Notes under the pieces: model-generated | What the model saw: the letters and a program-made list of their open reading frames with translations, nothing else | Told to the model about the DNA's origin: nothing | Database searches by the model: none | From: Ktedonobacterales bacterium | GTDB lineage: Bacteria; Chloroflexota; Ktedonobacteria; Ktedonobacterales; JADMIN01 | NCBI GenBank assembly: GCA_025935235.1 | Contig: JAICVT010000217.1 | Span: 1 to 7,600 of the forward strand | DNA length: 7,600 nucleotides | Direction: 5' to 3' | Shown: positions 1 to 5,438 of the stretch, one piece after another | How positions within the stretch are numbered: the first letter of the stretch is position 1 | How the letters are laid out: every line of letters begins with the position of its first letter | Translations under genes and position numbers: made by a program

Positions 1-121
1 AGTCGCCGATGCGCGAGGCCCGCAGCAGCGCCAGCTTGTGCGGCGGCGCTGGCAGGCGACTCAGCAGCCCCGGCGCATCCCAGCCCGCGCTCGCGGGTGT
101 CGGAGCGGGTGTCGGCGGCAT
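1..121 (-). CDS. Glycosyltransferase family 9 (heptosyltransferase-like), N-terminal fragment
   Basis: Only the first 40 codons lie in the window; the gene continues past the left edge. After a Pro/Ala-rich leader of about 25 residues comes KLALLRASRIGD (about residues 29-40). This matches the first beta-strand and glycine turn that open GT9 enzymes of the WaaC/WaaF type (pattern xILxxRxxxIGD). Those enzymes move heptose or other sugars from a nucleotide donor onto a lipid or surface glycan at the inner membrane. The ATG at 121 lies 6 nt after the stop of the upstream GT2 gene, and GAGG about 9 nt upstream, inside the end of that gene, serves as ribosome site. The two are therefore almost certainly one transcript. 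Only the N-terminal motif is visible, so the acceptor and donor sugars cannot be named. Confidence 0.7.
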   Translation of the reverse strand, partial: MPPTPAPTPASAGWDAPGLLSRLPAPPHKLALLRASRIGD

Positions 122-127
122 GGCGCT

Positions 128-1039
128 CTACCTCGCCTGAGCCACTGGCGAGGAGTCATCGTCACTCGGCGCAGGATTGGCGGATTTCGTGAACGGCGTG
201 ACGTAGCGCGCTACCATCTCTGGCAGCAGGTCGAGCGCGTGGCCATCCACCGCGCCGCGCGCGTTGAGCGTGGTCGTCGGAACCTGCGCATAATAGGTCT
301 CGGCTGGCAGAATGCCGCAGCCGCCCCAGCGCCGCATCAGCAGAGTCTGCACCAGCGCCTCCTCGCCGGAGTGGTAGCGTGGCAGCCGCCGCCAGAAGGC
401 GAATCCGCCGACCGCCAGCAGCTTGCGCCGGTCATAGAGGATGCACGACGCCAGCCATGCCACCTTGTAGCGCAGCGTTTGCTCCGGCGCGAGCCGCCGC
501 GCGGCGTGGTAAGCGTTGGCGGCGCGGTGCAGCTGCCAGCGCTCCCAGGCGGGCGACTCTGGCTCGACCACCTCTGGCCGCACCGGCCCCTGCCATGCCT
601 CGACGATCTGCTGCTCAGGGCGCACGTCGTCGCGATGCGAGAGTCCCGACGGGAAGGCGCCGACGAAGCCGCAGCCCTCCGTGCGCAGCGTCGCCAGCAG
701 CCGCTGGACGACGGGCGGCTCCATCAGCACGTCGTCATCCAGAAAGAGGATCGCGTCGGCGCTGGCCTGTTGCAGCAGGAAGTCGCGCTGCTCGACGATG
801 CCGTGAACCTGCGGGCGCGCATGCCACTCGACCGACCCGCCGCGCGCCTCGATCACCCGTCGCAGCGTCAAGATGGTCTGCCGCTCGCCCACCGGCTCGT
901 CGCTCTGGTCAGCGACGATCACGCGCAGATCGCGCTGGGTCTGGGCCGCGACACCGGCCAGCGTCATCACCAGCGACTCTGGTCGGTTATACGTCGCGAT
1001 CAACACGTCTACGCTCGCCATGCTTGCCATGCTCGCCAT
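128..1039 (-). CDS. Glycosyltransferase family 2 (GT-A fold)
   Basis: Predicted 303-residue cytosolic or membrane-peripheral sugar transferase. VDVLIATYNRPESL (about 10-23) is the typical opening beta-strand and loop of GT2 enzymes. VIVADQSDEP (40-49) is the second nucleotide-binding strand. ILFLDDDVLMEP (97-108) carries the DDD metal-binding (DXD) motif at 101-103. SGEEALVQ (224-231) sits where GT2 enzymes carry the acidic acceptor/base motif. No membrane helix is evident, so a processive synthase is unlikely. The acceptor is unknown. The first of three in-frame ATGs is chosen because GGAG lies 8 nt upstream of it (17 and 26 nt from the others). The GT9 start follows its stop by 6 nt, and the radical SAM gene lies upstream on the same strand, suggesting a glycan or glycoconjugate locus. 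The last 20 residues are Ser/Asp/Pro-rich and look disordered. Confidence 0.88.
   Translation of the reverse strand: MASMASMASVDVLIATYNRPESLVMTLAGVAAQTQRDLRVIVADQSDEPVGERQTILTLRRVIEARGGSVEWHARPQVHGIVEQRDFLLQQASADAILFLDDDVLMEPPVVQRLLATLRTEGCGFVGAFPSGLSHRDDVRPEQQIVEAWQGPVRPEVVEPESPAWERWQLHRAANAYHAARRLAPEQTLRYKVAWLASCILYDRRKLLAVGGFAFWRRLPRYHSGEEALVQTLLMRRWGGCGILPAETYYAQVPTTTLNARGAVDGHALDLLPEMVARYVTPFTKSANPAPSDDDSSPVAQAR
1013..1039 (-). repeat. Three tandem 9-bp repeats at the GT2 start codon
   Basis: Three head-to-tail units, ATGGCGAGC, ATGGCAAGC and ATGGCGAGC, encode MASMASMAS and give three in-frame start codons. They differ by one synonymous base in the middle copy. Slipped-strand duplication of an original Met-Ala-Ser start is the simplest origin. 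The glycosyltransferase fold begins right after, at VDVLIATYN, so the copies add only a short tail. Confidence 0.9.
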
Positions 1040-1073
1040 GCGTCTATCTCCAACAGTAGATGCGGTTCACGGC

Positions 1074-1216
1074 GCGGCGGCCAGCGGTTGAAACCGCGCC
1101 TGAAGGGCCTTGCAAGCCCACAACGTCCGCCTGCGCGGACGCGAGGAGGGCCGATCCTGAACCCGCGCAGGCGGGTCTCGCGGCGGTATGCCGCTTTCAG
1201 GCGCGGTCTCAACCGC
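1074..1216. repeat. Intergenic nested inverted-repeat element (copy 1)
   Basis: This element fills most of the gap between the radical SAM and GT2 genes. The outer arms, 1084-1104 and 1196-1216, are 21 bp each and complementary at 20 of 21 positions. The inner arms, 1127-1138 and 1163-1174 (CCGCCTGCGCGG and its reverse complement), match perfectly. Bases 1161-1176 also form a short hairpin, ACCCGC-GCAG-GCGGGT. The left flank 1074-1091 (GCGGCGGCCAGCGGTTGA) recurs exactly at 5208-5225. No reading frame inside looks coding. It resembles dispersed palindromic intergenic repeats or a small MITE-like element. As RNA on the minus strand it would fold strongly and could attenuate or terminate transcription between the two genes; it has no U-tract, so this is inference. 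Confidence 0.75.
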
Positions 1217-1236
1217 CGCTGCGATCTCGCTGCGAT

Positions 1237-2244
1237 TTAGAACATGCCCGCGTAGACCGCGCAGGAGCGGCAGACCTCCGGCGGGTCATCCGAATCCAGC
1301 CGCTCGCGGAAGGCCTCGTACTCCGCGCTGTTCCAGATCGAGGCGAAGTCGCGGTCGGCGATGGAGCCGAAGTTGATGCGGTCGGGGGTCGAGACCATGC
1401 AGCAGGGCATGGCAGATCCGTCGTAGCTGAGGTACGCGCCACGCCAGGGCCAGTCGCAGCGTTGGCGACCCGAGACGCCTGGCGCATGTGGACGCGGTCG
1501 GGCGCGCGGCAGCCGCAGGTCCACGCCCAGCGCCGCCGCCAGCGCGCGCGCCTCGCTGAACGCCGCCTCCACACGCGCCTCATCCTCATGTAGCAGCGTC
1601 TGCTCATCCACGAAGGCGCGCATTGGGCGATAGCGCGCGGGCAGGCTCGATTCGCCAAAGTCGTGGCAGAGATGCTGCACGAACAGCCCCTCCACCTGCC
1701 AGCGATGCGCCAGCCGCACCAGCGCGGGCAGCTCATCCAGATTCTGGCGCATCAGCACCATCACCATGCGCAGGCGCGGGGTGGCGCTGCCCAGCCGCTC
1801 GCGCGCCGCCAGCAGCCGCTCCACATTCGCCGTCACACGGTCGAAGTGCGCGCGCACGCGGATGCGCTCGTAGGTTGCGGCGGTCGCGCCATCGAGCGAG
1901 ACGTGGACGCAATCGAGGCCACTCGTCACGCAGCCCTCCGCGCGCCGCTGGTTGAGCAGCGTCGCGTTGGTGTTGGTCGAGACGCGGATACCGCGCGCGG
2001 CGGCGAGGGCGACCATCTCGAAGAAGCGCGGGTGCATCATCGGCTCGCCCAGCCCTTGCAGATGCAGCTCGCGCAGTCCAGGCAGCGCGTCGAGCGCCTG
2101 GACGAAGCGCTCGAGCGACATGAAGGCCAGCGCCCCAAACGGCGGCCCGTCCTGGCGGAACTGGATGGCGCACATCTGGCAGCGCAGGTTGCACTGGCCA
2201 ACCGGTTCGAGTTGTGCATAGGTGGGAAGCGGCGTTGACGCCAT
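1237..2244 (-). CDS. Radical SAM protein with SPASM-like C-terminal domain
   Basis: Predicted 335-residue enzyme that would cleave S-adenosylmethionine with a [4Fe-4S] cluster to start radical chemistry; the substrate is unknown. CNLRCQMC at 18-25 supplies the canonical CxxxCxxC cluster ligands. LQGLGEPMMHP (62-72) is the GGEP-like SAM-binding strand. VSTNTNATLL (88-97) and VHVSLDGAT (113-121) match later strands of the radical SAM barrel. The C-terminus has C263, C281-C282 and a CRSC at 325-328, separated by GAYLSYDGSAMPCC and NFGSI, the layout of a SPASM domain binding auxiliary Fe-S clusters. The ATG at 2244 is chosen because a perfect AAGGAGGT lies 6 nt upstream and the family N-terminus begins soon after; the frame stays open to 2460, but that extension has no family similarity. 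SPASM relatives modify peptides, proteins or sugars. The glycosyltransferases downstream point to glycoconjugate modification, but this is only context. Confidence 0.9.
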   Translation of the reverse strand: MASTPLPTYAQLEPVGQCNLRCQMCAIQFRQDGPPFGALAFMSLERFVQALDALPGLRELHLQGLGEPMMHPRFFEMVALAAARGIRVSTNTNATLLNQRRAEGCVTSGLDCVHVSLDGATAATYERIRVRAHFDRVTANVERLLAARERLGSATPRLRMVMVLMRQNLDELPALVRLAHRWQVEGLFVQHLCHDFGESSLPARYRPMRAFVDEQTLLHEDEARVEAAFSEARALAAALGVDLRLPRARPRPHAPGVSGRQRCDWPWRGAYLSYDGSAMPCCMVSTPDRINFGSIADRDFASIWNSAEYEAFRERLDSDDPPEVCRSCAVYAGMF

Positions 2245-2250
2245 CGGCAG

Positions 2251-2258
2251 ACCTCCTT
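2251..2258 (-). promoter_or_regulatory. Shine-Dalgarno site of the radical SAM gene
   Basis: AAGGAGGT on the minus strand, 6 nt before the ATG at 2244. It is a full match to the anti-Shine-Dalgarno sequence and fixes the start. The open frame reaching back to 2460 is therefore untranslated leader. Confidence 0.85.
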
Positions 2259-2364
2259 GCCAGCAGGCGCGTAAAGACGGCTCAAGCCATTCCTTTGGCC
2301 GATGGAGAGGACGCGCGGCGGCAGAATGAGGCGTGGCAATTTCGGCGCCAGCCCCAGCCCAACC

Positions 2365-2394
2365 CTGGCAGAGCGAGCGCAAATCTGCTACCCT
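2365..2394 (+). promoter_or_regulatory. Candidate sigma-70-type promoter for the small acidic protein
   Basis: CTGGCA (2365-2370, resembling TTGACA) and TACCCT (2389-2394) are separated by 18 nt. The -10 is preceded by TGC, giving the extended form TGCTACCCT. Transcription would begin near 2401, leaving a leader of about 115 nt before the ATG at 2517. No equally good promoter was seen on the minus strand for the divergent radical SAM gene. Assigned by eye only. Confidence 0.35.
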
Positions 2395-2516
2395 GTGGGC
2401 GCCGGGGCATTGCGCGCTCAGCACTCGACACGGCTCAACAGGGCGGCGCGCCACTGGCAAGACGCGAGATCAGCGGCCTGACACGCCCCACAGTGGGCGC
2501 AAAGGAGGTAAAGCAT

Positions 2517-2885
2517 ATGGCGACACCACAGGAGCGCGAGGCGTTCTTGCGCGGCTGGCGCGCGGCGATGGAAGAGGCGCTAGCCGTGCTGGCGACCGAG
2601 GCGGGCGAATGGCGCGAGGAAGAGGCGGAGGCCTCGGAGTCGGGCGCCTATAAGCTGCCAGGGAGCTTCGCGCTGGAAGAGGTGCAAGGCTCGTTCCGTG
2701 GCCGCCAGGAGTTGCTCGCCTGGATCACCCAGATTGGCCCAGCCGCCAGCCGCGGCAATGATCCCGCGCTGGCCAAGTCACTGGACGCGCTGATCGAGAA
2801 CAGCGCCAGCGACGACGACCTCAAGGCGCTTGGCCTGACGCCGATGCCCGCCGAGACCCCGCCGCCCACCGACGCGCAGCAATAG
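2517..2885 (+). CDS. Small acidic protein of unknown function
   Basis: Not recognised as any family. AAAGGAGGT at 2501-2509, 7 nt before the ATG, and GC-rich third positions like its neighbours support a real 122-residue gene. It has about 22 acidic and 10 basic residues, no cysteine, no signal peptide and no membrane segment. Residues 4-36 look like an amphipathic helix (EREAFLRGWRAAMEEAL) running into an acidic patch, WREEEAEASE (32-41). Residues 50-73 (SFALEEVQGSFRGRQELLAW) are mixed, 84-108 are probably helical, and the last 14 residues are Pro/Thr-rich and likely disordered. It is probably a soluble cytoplasmic protein. It is divergent from the radical SAM gene (272-bp gap) and convergent with the antiporter. 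A role as partner or regulator of the radical SAM protein is possible but unsupported. Confidence 0.75.
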   Translation: MATPQEREAFLRGWRAAMEEALAVLATEAGEWREEEAEASESGAYKLPGSFALEEVQGSFRGRQELLAWITQIGPAASRGNDPALAKSLDALIENSASDDDLKALGLTPMPAETPPPTDAQQ

Positions 2886-2888
2886 CCG

Positions 2889-2926
2889 CCGCGCGCTGGC
2901 CGACGAAAGGCGGCGGCAGCGCGCGG
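2889..2926. terminator. GC-rich hairpin between convergent genes
   Basis: CCGCGCGCTG (2889-2898) and CAGCGCGCGG (2917-2926) are perfect 10-bp inverted arms around an 18-nt loop. They lie just after the stop of the acidic protein and 19 bp before the stop of the antiporter. The position suits a bidirectional terminator. There is no T-run on either side, so it may work with Rho or simply protect 3' ends. Confidence 0.45.
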
Positions 2927-2945
2927 GTCTGGCGGCTCTAGTGGC

Positions 2946-4436
2946 TCAGCCCGCGAAGGGCGGCGGCAAGAAGTAGGCTGTCGCCGCCAGCAGCGCCCAC
3001 AGCGAGCAGAGCTGGACGCCCTCCAGAATGGTTGACTCGCCATCGCGTGTTAGTAACATGAAGAGGAAGGTCGCCGCGCCGAAGATGACGATCTCCAGCG
3101 GCGCGAAGAGCAGCAGCAGCGGGTGATGTGTGAAGTGGCCGACGATCACCAGCACCGGCACGATCACCAGAATCATCTGGATCGAAGCGCCAGCTGTGAC
3201 GCCCATCACGACCTCCATCAGGTTGCGCCTGGCCATGCCTGTCGTGCCATACATCTCGACCAGCCCGCCCACCACCGGGATGATGATCAACCCGACGAAG
3301 AACGGATTGATGAACCGCTCGTTCTCGCGCGCCAGCAGTTCCACTGACCCTGCGAACGCCTCGGACATATAGACCACGCCCAGCGCCGCCACGCCCAGCA
3401 CGATCAGCGCGATGATGCCGCGCACGACCGGATGCAGCCCCAGGATGCCCGCTTTCCTTTCGCCTTCGCCCTCACCCGCTTTGCCCTCGCCCGCCATGCG
3501 CTGGCGTCGCTCGGCGCGCTTGACCGCCGCGTATTCGGCCTTAGCGGTGCGGCGCGGCGTCTCATGCTCGACGCGCTGCGTCAGCTCATACTCGGCCTGG
3601 TCGCGCTCCTGCCGGAAGAGCGCCTGTGTCCCTGGCGTCGGATCGATCGGGCTGACGCCAAAGTACTCGCCCGCCGTCGCGCTGGCCGCGGCGCTGGCAT
3701 TCGCCGCCACAGCCACCGGAACGCGCCGGTCGCCGCGCTTTGCCTCGCGCCTGGCGTCGCGCTGGCTGAGACGCTCCAGCCGCCGCTGGATGCCCTTCTC
3801 GACCAGATCAACGCCGTCGCGCACGCGGAAGATGGCGAACAGGGTATAGGCCAGATAGCTGCCCAGCAGGATCACCGAGACCGCGAAGCTGAGCGAGTAG
3901 TGCTGGAAAACCAGCAGCGTGGGCAGCCCCTCGCCCGCATCGGGCGAGTTAGCCTTGGCCAGATAGCTCGCCAGGGTGGGCAGGCACAGGCCGATCACCG
4001 CCAGCGCGAAGATGGTGGAGTACTGCCCGGCGCGGTCGGGATTGAAGGCCATGCGCCCATTCTTGAGCGCGCCAAAGATGGTCGCCAGCCCCAGCCCCAG
4101 CAGCGAGTTGCGAATGATGACGCCGGCGATGGACCCTAGCACGATCTGCGAGCCGCTGGTCTCGCCGGGCGCCTGCTGCAAGAGCAGCGAGAGCGCGATG
4201 GTCAGCTCCGCCACGTTGCCAAAGGTCATGTGGAGGAAGCCGCCCAGGAACTCGCCGAGCAACTCTTCCAGCTCTTCGACGGCGCTCTCCAGAAAGCCTG
4301 AGAGCGGGATCAGGCTGAGCGCTGCCAGGATGGCCAGCAGCGGGCCTTCCTCCAGGCCGATGCGGTCGCGCAGCAGCACGACCGGAATGCCCAGCAGCAG
4401 CAGATTGATCCAGCGAAGCCAGGTGGACTTCTCCAC
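2946..4436 (-). CDS. Ca2+/H+ antiporter-family membrane protein (CaCA superfamily, CAX-like)
   Basis: Predicted 496-residue inner-membrane cation exchanger, expected to export Ca2+ (or another divalent cation) against protons. It has the CaCA layout of two inverted halves. The first half has helices at about 8-22, 31-48, 64-86, 97-122, 138-160 and 182-203, with alpha-1 motif FGNVAELTIAL (72-82; E77 the expected cation ligand). The second half has helices at about 337-357, 378-395, 404-433, 440-462 and 471-490, with alpha-2 motif at 379-421 (FFVGLIIIPVVGGLVEM; E394). Alpha-2 reads GGLVEM where CAX proteins usually have GNAAEH. Between the halves is a roughly 130-residue charged, Ala-rich loop (204-335), larger than in compact bacterial homologues; it accounts for the length above the usual 350-430. 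The start is GTG at 4436, since no in-frame ATG fits and GGGGGAG lies 4 nt upstream. A promoter and structured leader precede it. Confidence 0.88.
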   Translation of the reverse strand: MEKSTWLRWINLLLLGIPVVLLRDRIGLEEGPLLAILAALSLIPLSGFLESAVEELEELLGEFLGGFLHMTFGNVAELTIALSLLLQQAPGETSGSQIVLGSIAGVIIRNSLLGLGLATIFGALKNGRMAFNPDRAGQYSTIFALAVIGLCLPTLASYLAKANSPDAGEGLPTLLVFQHYSLSFAVSVILLGSYLAYTLFAIFRVRDGVDLVEKGIQRRLERLSQRDARREAKRGDRRVPVAVAANASAAASATAGEYFGVSPIDPTPGTQALFRQERDQAEYELTQRVEHETPRRTAKAEYAAVKRAERRQRMAGEGKAGEGEGERKAGILGLHPVVRGIIALIVLGVAALGVVYMSEAFAGSVELLARENERFINPFFVGLIIIPVVGGLVEMYGTTGMARRNLMEVVMGVTAGASIQMILVIVPVLVIVGHFTHHPLLLLFAPLEIVIFGAATFLFMLLTRDGESTILEGVQLCSLWALLAATAYFLPPPFAG

Positions 4437-4482
4437 ACATCTCCCCCATGCGATTCACGGCCTGAGCAGCCTCAACGGCTGG

Positions 4483-4568
4483 CCCCCTCCCCAACCCCTC
4501 CCCCGCTCTGCGGGAGAGGGGCTTTCAGTCTCCCCCTCGCCCTATGGGAGAGGGGGTCGGGGGTGAGG
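4483..4568. repeat. C/G-rich double-hairpin intergenic repeat
   Basis: Two imperfect hairpins stand in tandem: arms 4495-4505 with 4511-4521 (5-nt loop), and 4532-4542 with 4546-4556 (3-nt loop TAT), each 11 bp with one mismatch. In the first, the mismatch becomes a G-U wobble in minus-strand RNA, the sense of the antiporter transcript. The style (CCCCTCCCC ... TATGGGAGAGGGGGTCGGGGGTGAGG, here split across 4485-4568) resembles a repeat type scattered between genes in many GC-rich bacteria; that comparison is from memory. It lies between the predicted antiporter promoter and its start codon. Confidence 0.75.
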
Positions 4569-4576
4569 TCGCGCCC

Positions 4577-4585
4577 ATTATAGCA
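4577..4585 (-). promoter_or_regulatory. Extended -10 promoter of the antiporter gene
   Basis: The minus strand reads TGCTATAAT: a perfect TATAAT (4582-4577) with the TG extension (4585-4584). It sits 9 bp past the stop codon of the TM2 gene. No good -35 is found 16-19 bp upstream, which is acceptable for extended -10 promoters. The predicted start near 4570 gives a leader of about 134 nt containing the double hairpin. The antiporter can thus be transcribed independently of the TM2 gene. Confidence 0.65.
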
Positions 4586-4594
4586 GTCAGCGGC

Positions 4595-5089
4595 TCATCT
4601 GGAGCCATCATTTTCGCGTAGGATCAGCCAGTCGGGTGTGCCTTGCAGCCAGGTGGGTTGCTCGCGCTGCTCACGCTGCGACTGCTGAAGGCGCGCGGGC
4701 ATCGGCGGCGTGCGCAGATAGGCCATGCCGACCTGTGCCTCGGCGTCGGCGCGCACGGCGGCGAACGACTCCTCCACGATCTCAGCCAGCGCATGCGCCA
4801 TGCGCGTGTTGTAAGCGTGCGCGCGGCGGGTGATGAACCATGCGTCTATCAGCGCCAGCAGCAGAGGGATGAGTGTCCAGCAGAAGAGCAGGCGCAGCGT
4901 CGCGCTGACCAGCCTGCCCATATAGAACTCATGCGCGCCGAACGCGCCGAGTGTCAGGCAGAGCGCCAGCGCCACCGCCGGGCTGCGTCTGCGGCGTCCA
5001 TACTCCGCCTGAAAGAACTTCTGCTGCGAGCAGTCAAATGTCGCCGTCAGCAGGGCGAGCGCCCATTGTTCTTTCGCTACAGCATCCAT
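4595..5089 (-). CDS. TM2-domain membrane protein
   Basis: Predicted 164-residue inner-membrane protein; the function of TM2 proteins in bacteria is not settled. The TM2 domain spans about 37-88: first helix AVALALCLTLGAFG (38-51), the diagnostic turn GAHEFYMGR (51-59), second helix about 64-87, and the conserved Asp in ALIDAW (79-84). A 36-residue N-terminal segment (with Cys20 and basic GRRRR at 31-35) and an unusually long C-terminal tail of about 75 residues flank it. The tail begins helical and charged, then turns Gln/Arg/Glu-rich (RLQQSQREQREQP, 133-145). The ATG at 5089 is preferred over an in-frame GTG at 5131 because AAGGGA lies about 10 nt upstream of the ATG and none precedes the GTG. 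The antiporter follows on the same strand, 158 bp downstream, with its own promoter, so they form at most a loose transcription unit. Confidence 0.82.
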   Translation of the reverse strand: MDAVAKEQWALALLTATFDCSQQKFFQAEYGRRRRSPAVALALCLTLGAFGAHEFYMGRLVSATLRLLFCWTLIPLLLALIDAWFITRRAHAYNTRMAHALAEIVEESFAAVRADAEAQVGMAYLRTPPMPARLQQSQREQREQPTWLQGTPDWLILRENDGSR

Positions 5090-5184
5090 CTGGCGCCGTT
5101 CCCTTCTTGCTGGTCGTGCCGCGCAGCGCACGCGAAGCGCCGCGCACGAGTGCGTCTATAGACTTGGAACGGGCCAGGGGGGTG

Positions 5185-5193
5185 AATGTAGCA
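5185..5193 (-). promoter_or_regulatory. Weak extended -10 candidate for the TM2 gene
   Basis: The minus strand reads TGCTACATT, with TACATT at 5190-5185 and TG at 5193-5192. Transcription would start near 5178, about 90 nt before the ATG at 5089. No -35 match is apparent. The nearby 10-bp palindrome GTCTATAGAC (5154-5163), between the -10 and the gene, might be an operator or an alternative -10. Support is positional and by motif only. Confidence 0.3.
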
Positions 5194-5207
5194 TGGTTGC
5201 CTGATTG

Positions 5208-5412
5208 GCGGCGGCCAGCGGTTGACGCAGACGCACAAGTTGATGGGGCAATCGCGTGGCGCCGTGGGGGAGAACGGGCGGGTAAACCCGCAGCTATGTG
5301 GCCTGCGGGCCGCAAAGGCCGCCTGCGCGGCCTGGGTTCAGGCCACAGCCTCCGAAGCCCCGCCAAGGCAGGCTTTGCGGCGGAACGCCCGTAACCTGCG
5401 GGTTTGTCCGCC
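5208..5412. repeat. Intergenic palindromic repeat element (copy 2) in the 5090-5438 gap
   Basis: The 349-bp gap between the permease stop and the TM2 start holds no convincing gene. Most of it is a repeat-rich element. Its left end (5208-5225) repeats 18 bp of the element at 1074-1091 exactly, and CCGCCTGCGCGG occurs in both (1127-1138 and 5319-5330). Inverted arms include 5277-5293 with 5396-5412 (15 of 17 bp), TGTGGCCTG (5297-5305) with CAGGCCACA (5339-5347), and CCGCAAAG (5310-5317) with CTTTGCGG (5373-5380). It lies downstream of the ABC operon, so its hairpins could also end that transcript. The rest of the gap (5090-5207) is the leader and promoter region of the TM2 gene. Confidence 0.7.
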
Positions 5413-5438
5413 TGTGGTCCCGCGATACGCGATGACCA

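Noticed and set aside
1074..1216. CRISPR array or small structured RNA gene in the inverted-repeat gaps
   Set aside because: The repeats are inverted and nested, not evenly spaced direct repeats. No tRNA-like cloverleaf or known riboswitch pattern could be recognised here or at 5208-5412.
38..1240. Long plus-strand open frame of 400 codons across the GT2 gene
   Set aside because: Its product is Arg/Ala/Gln-rich low-complexity with no family features, it lacks a ribosome site, and it runs antisense to a clear glycosyltransferase. It is a by-product of high GC.
2245..2460. N-terminal extension of the radical SAM gene to 2460
   Set aside because: The frame is open, but the 72 extra residues resemble no radical SAM domain and the perfect ribosome site AAGGAGGT sets the start at 2244.
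2517..2885. Acidic protein as a RiPP precursor for the radical SAM enzyme
   Set aside because: It is divergently transcribed, 122 residues long, has no cysteine and shows no leader/core division or repeated core motif. No peptidase or RiPP recognition domain was seen beside it.
3432..4139. Plus-strand open frame of 235 codons antisense to the antiporter
   Set aside because: Composition is Arg/Gln/His/Ala-rich and unlike a real protein. The minus strand encodes a well-formed membrane protein through the same bases.
4483..4568. Double hairpin as the intrinsic terminator of the TM2 gene
   Set aside because: There is no U-run after either hairpin, and a near-consensus promoter for the next gene lies upstream of the hairpins. 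A repeat element in the antiporter leader explains it better.
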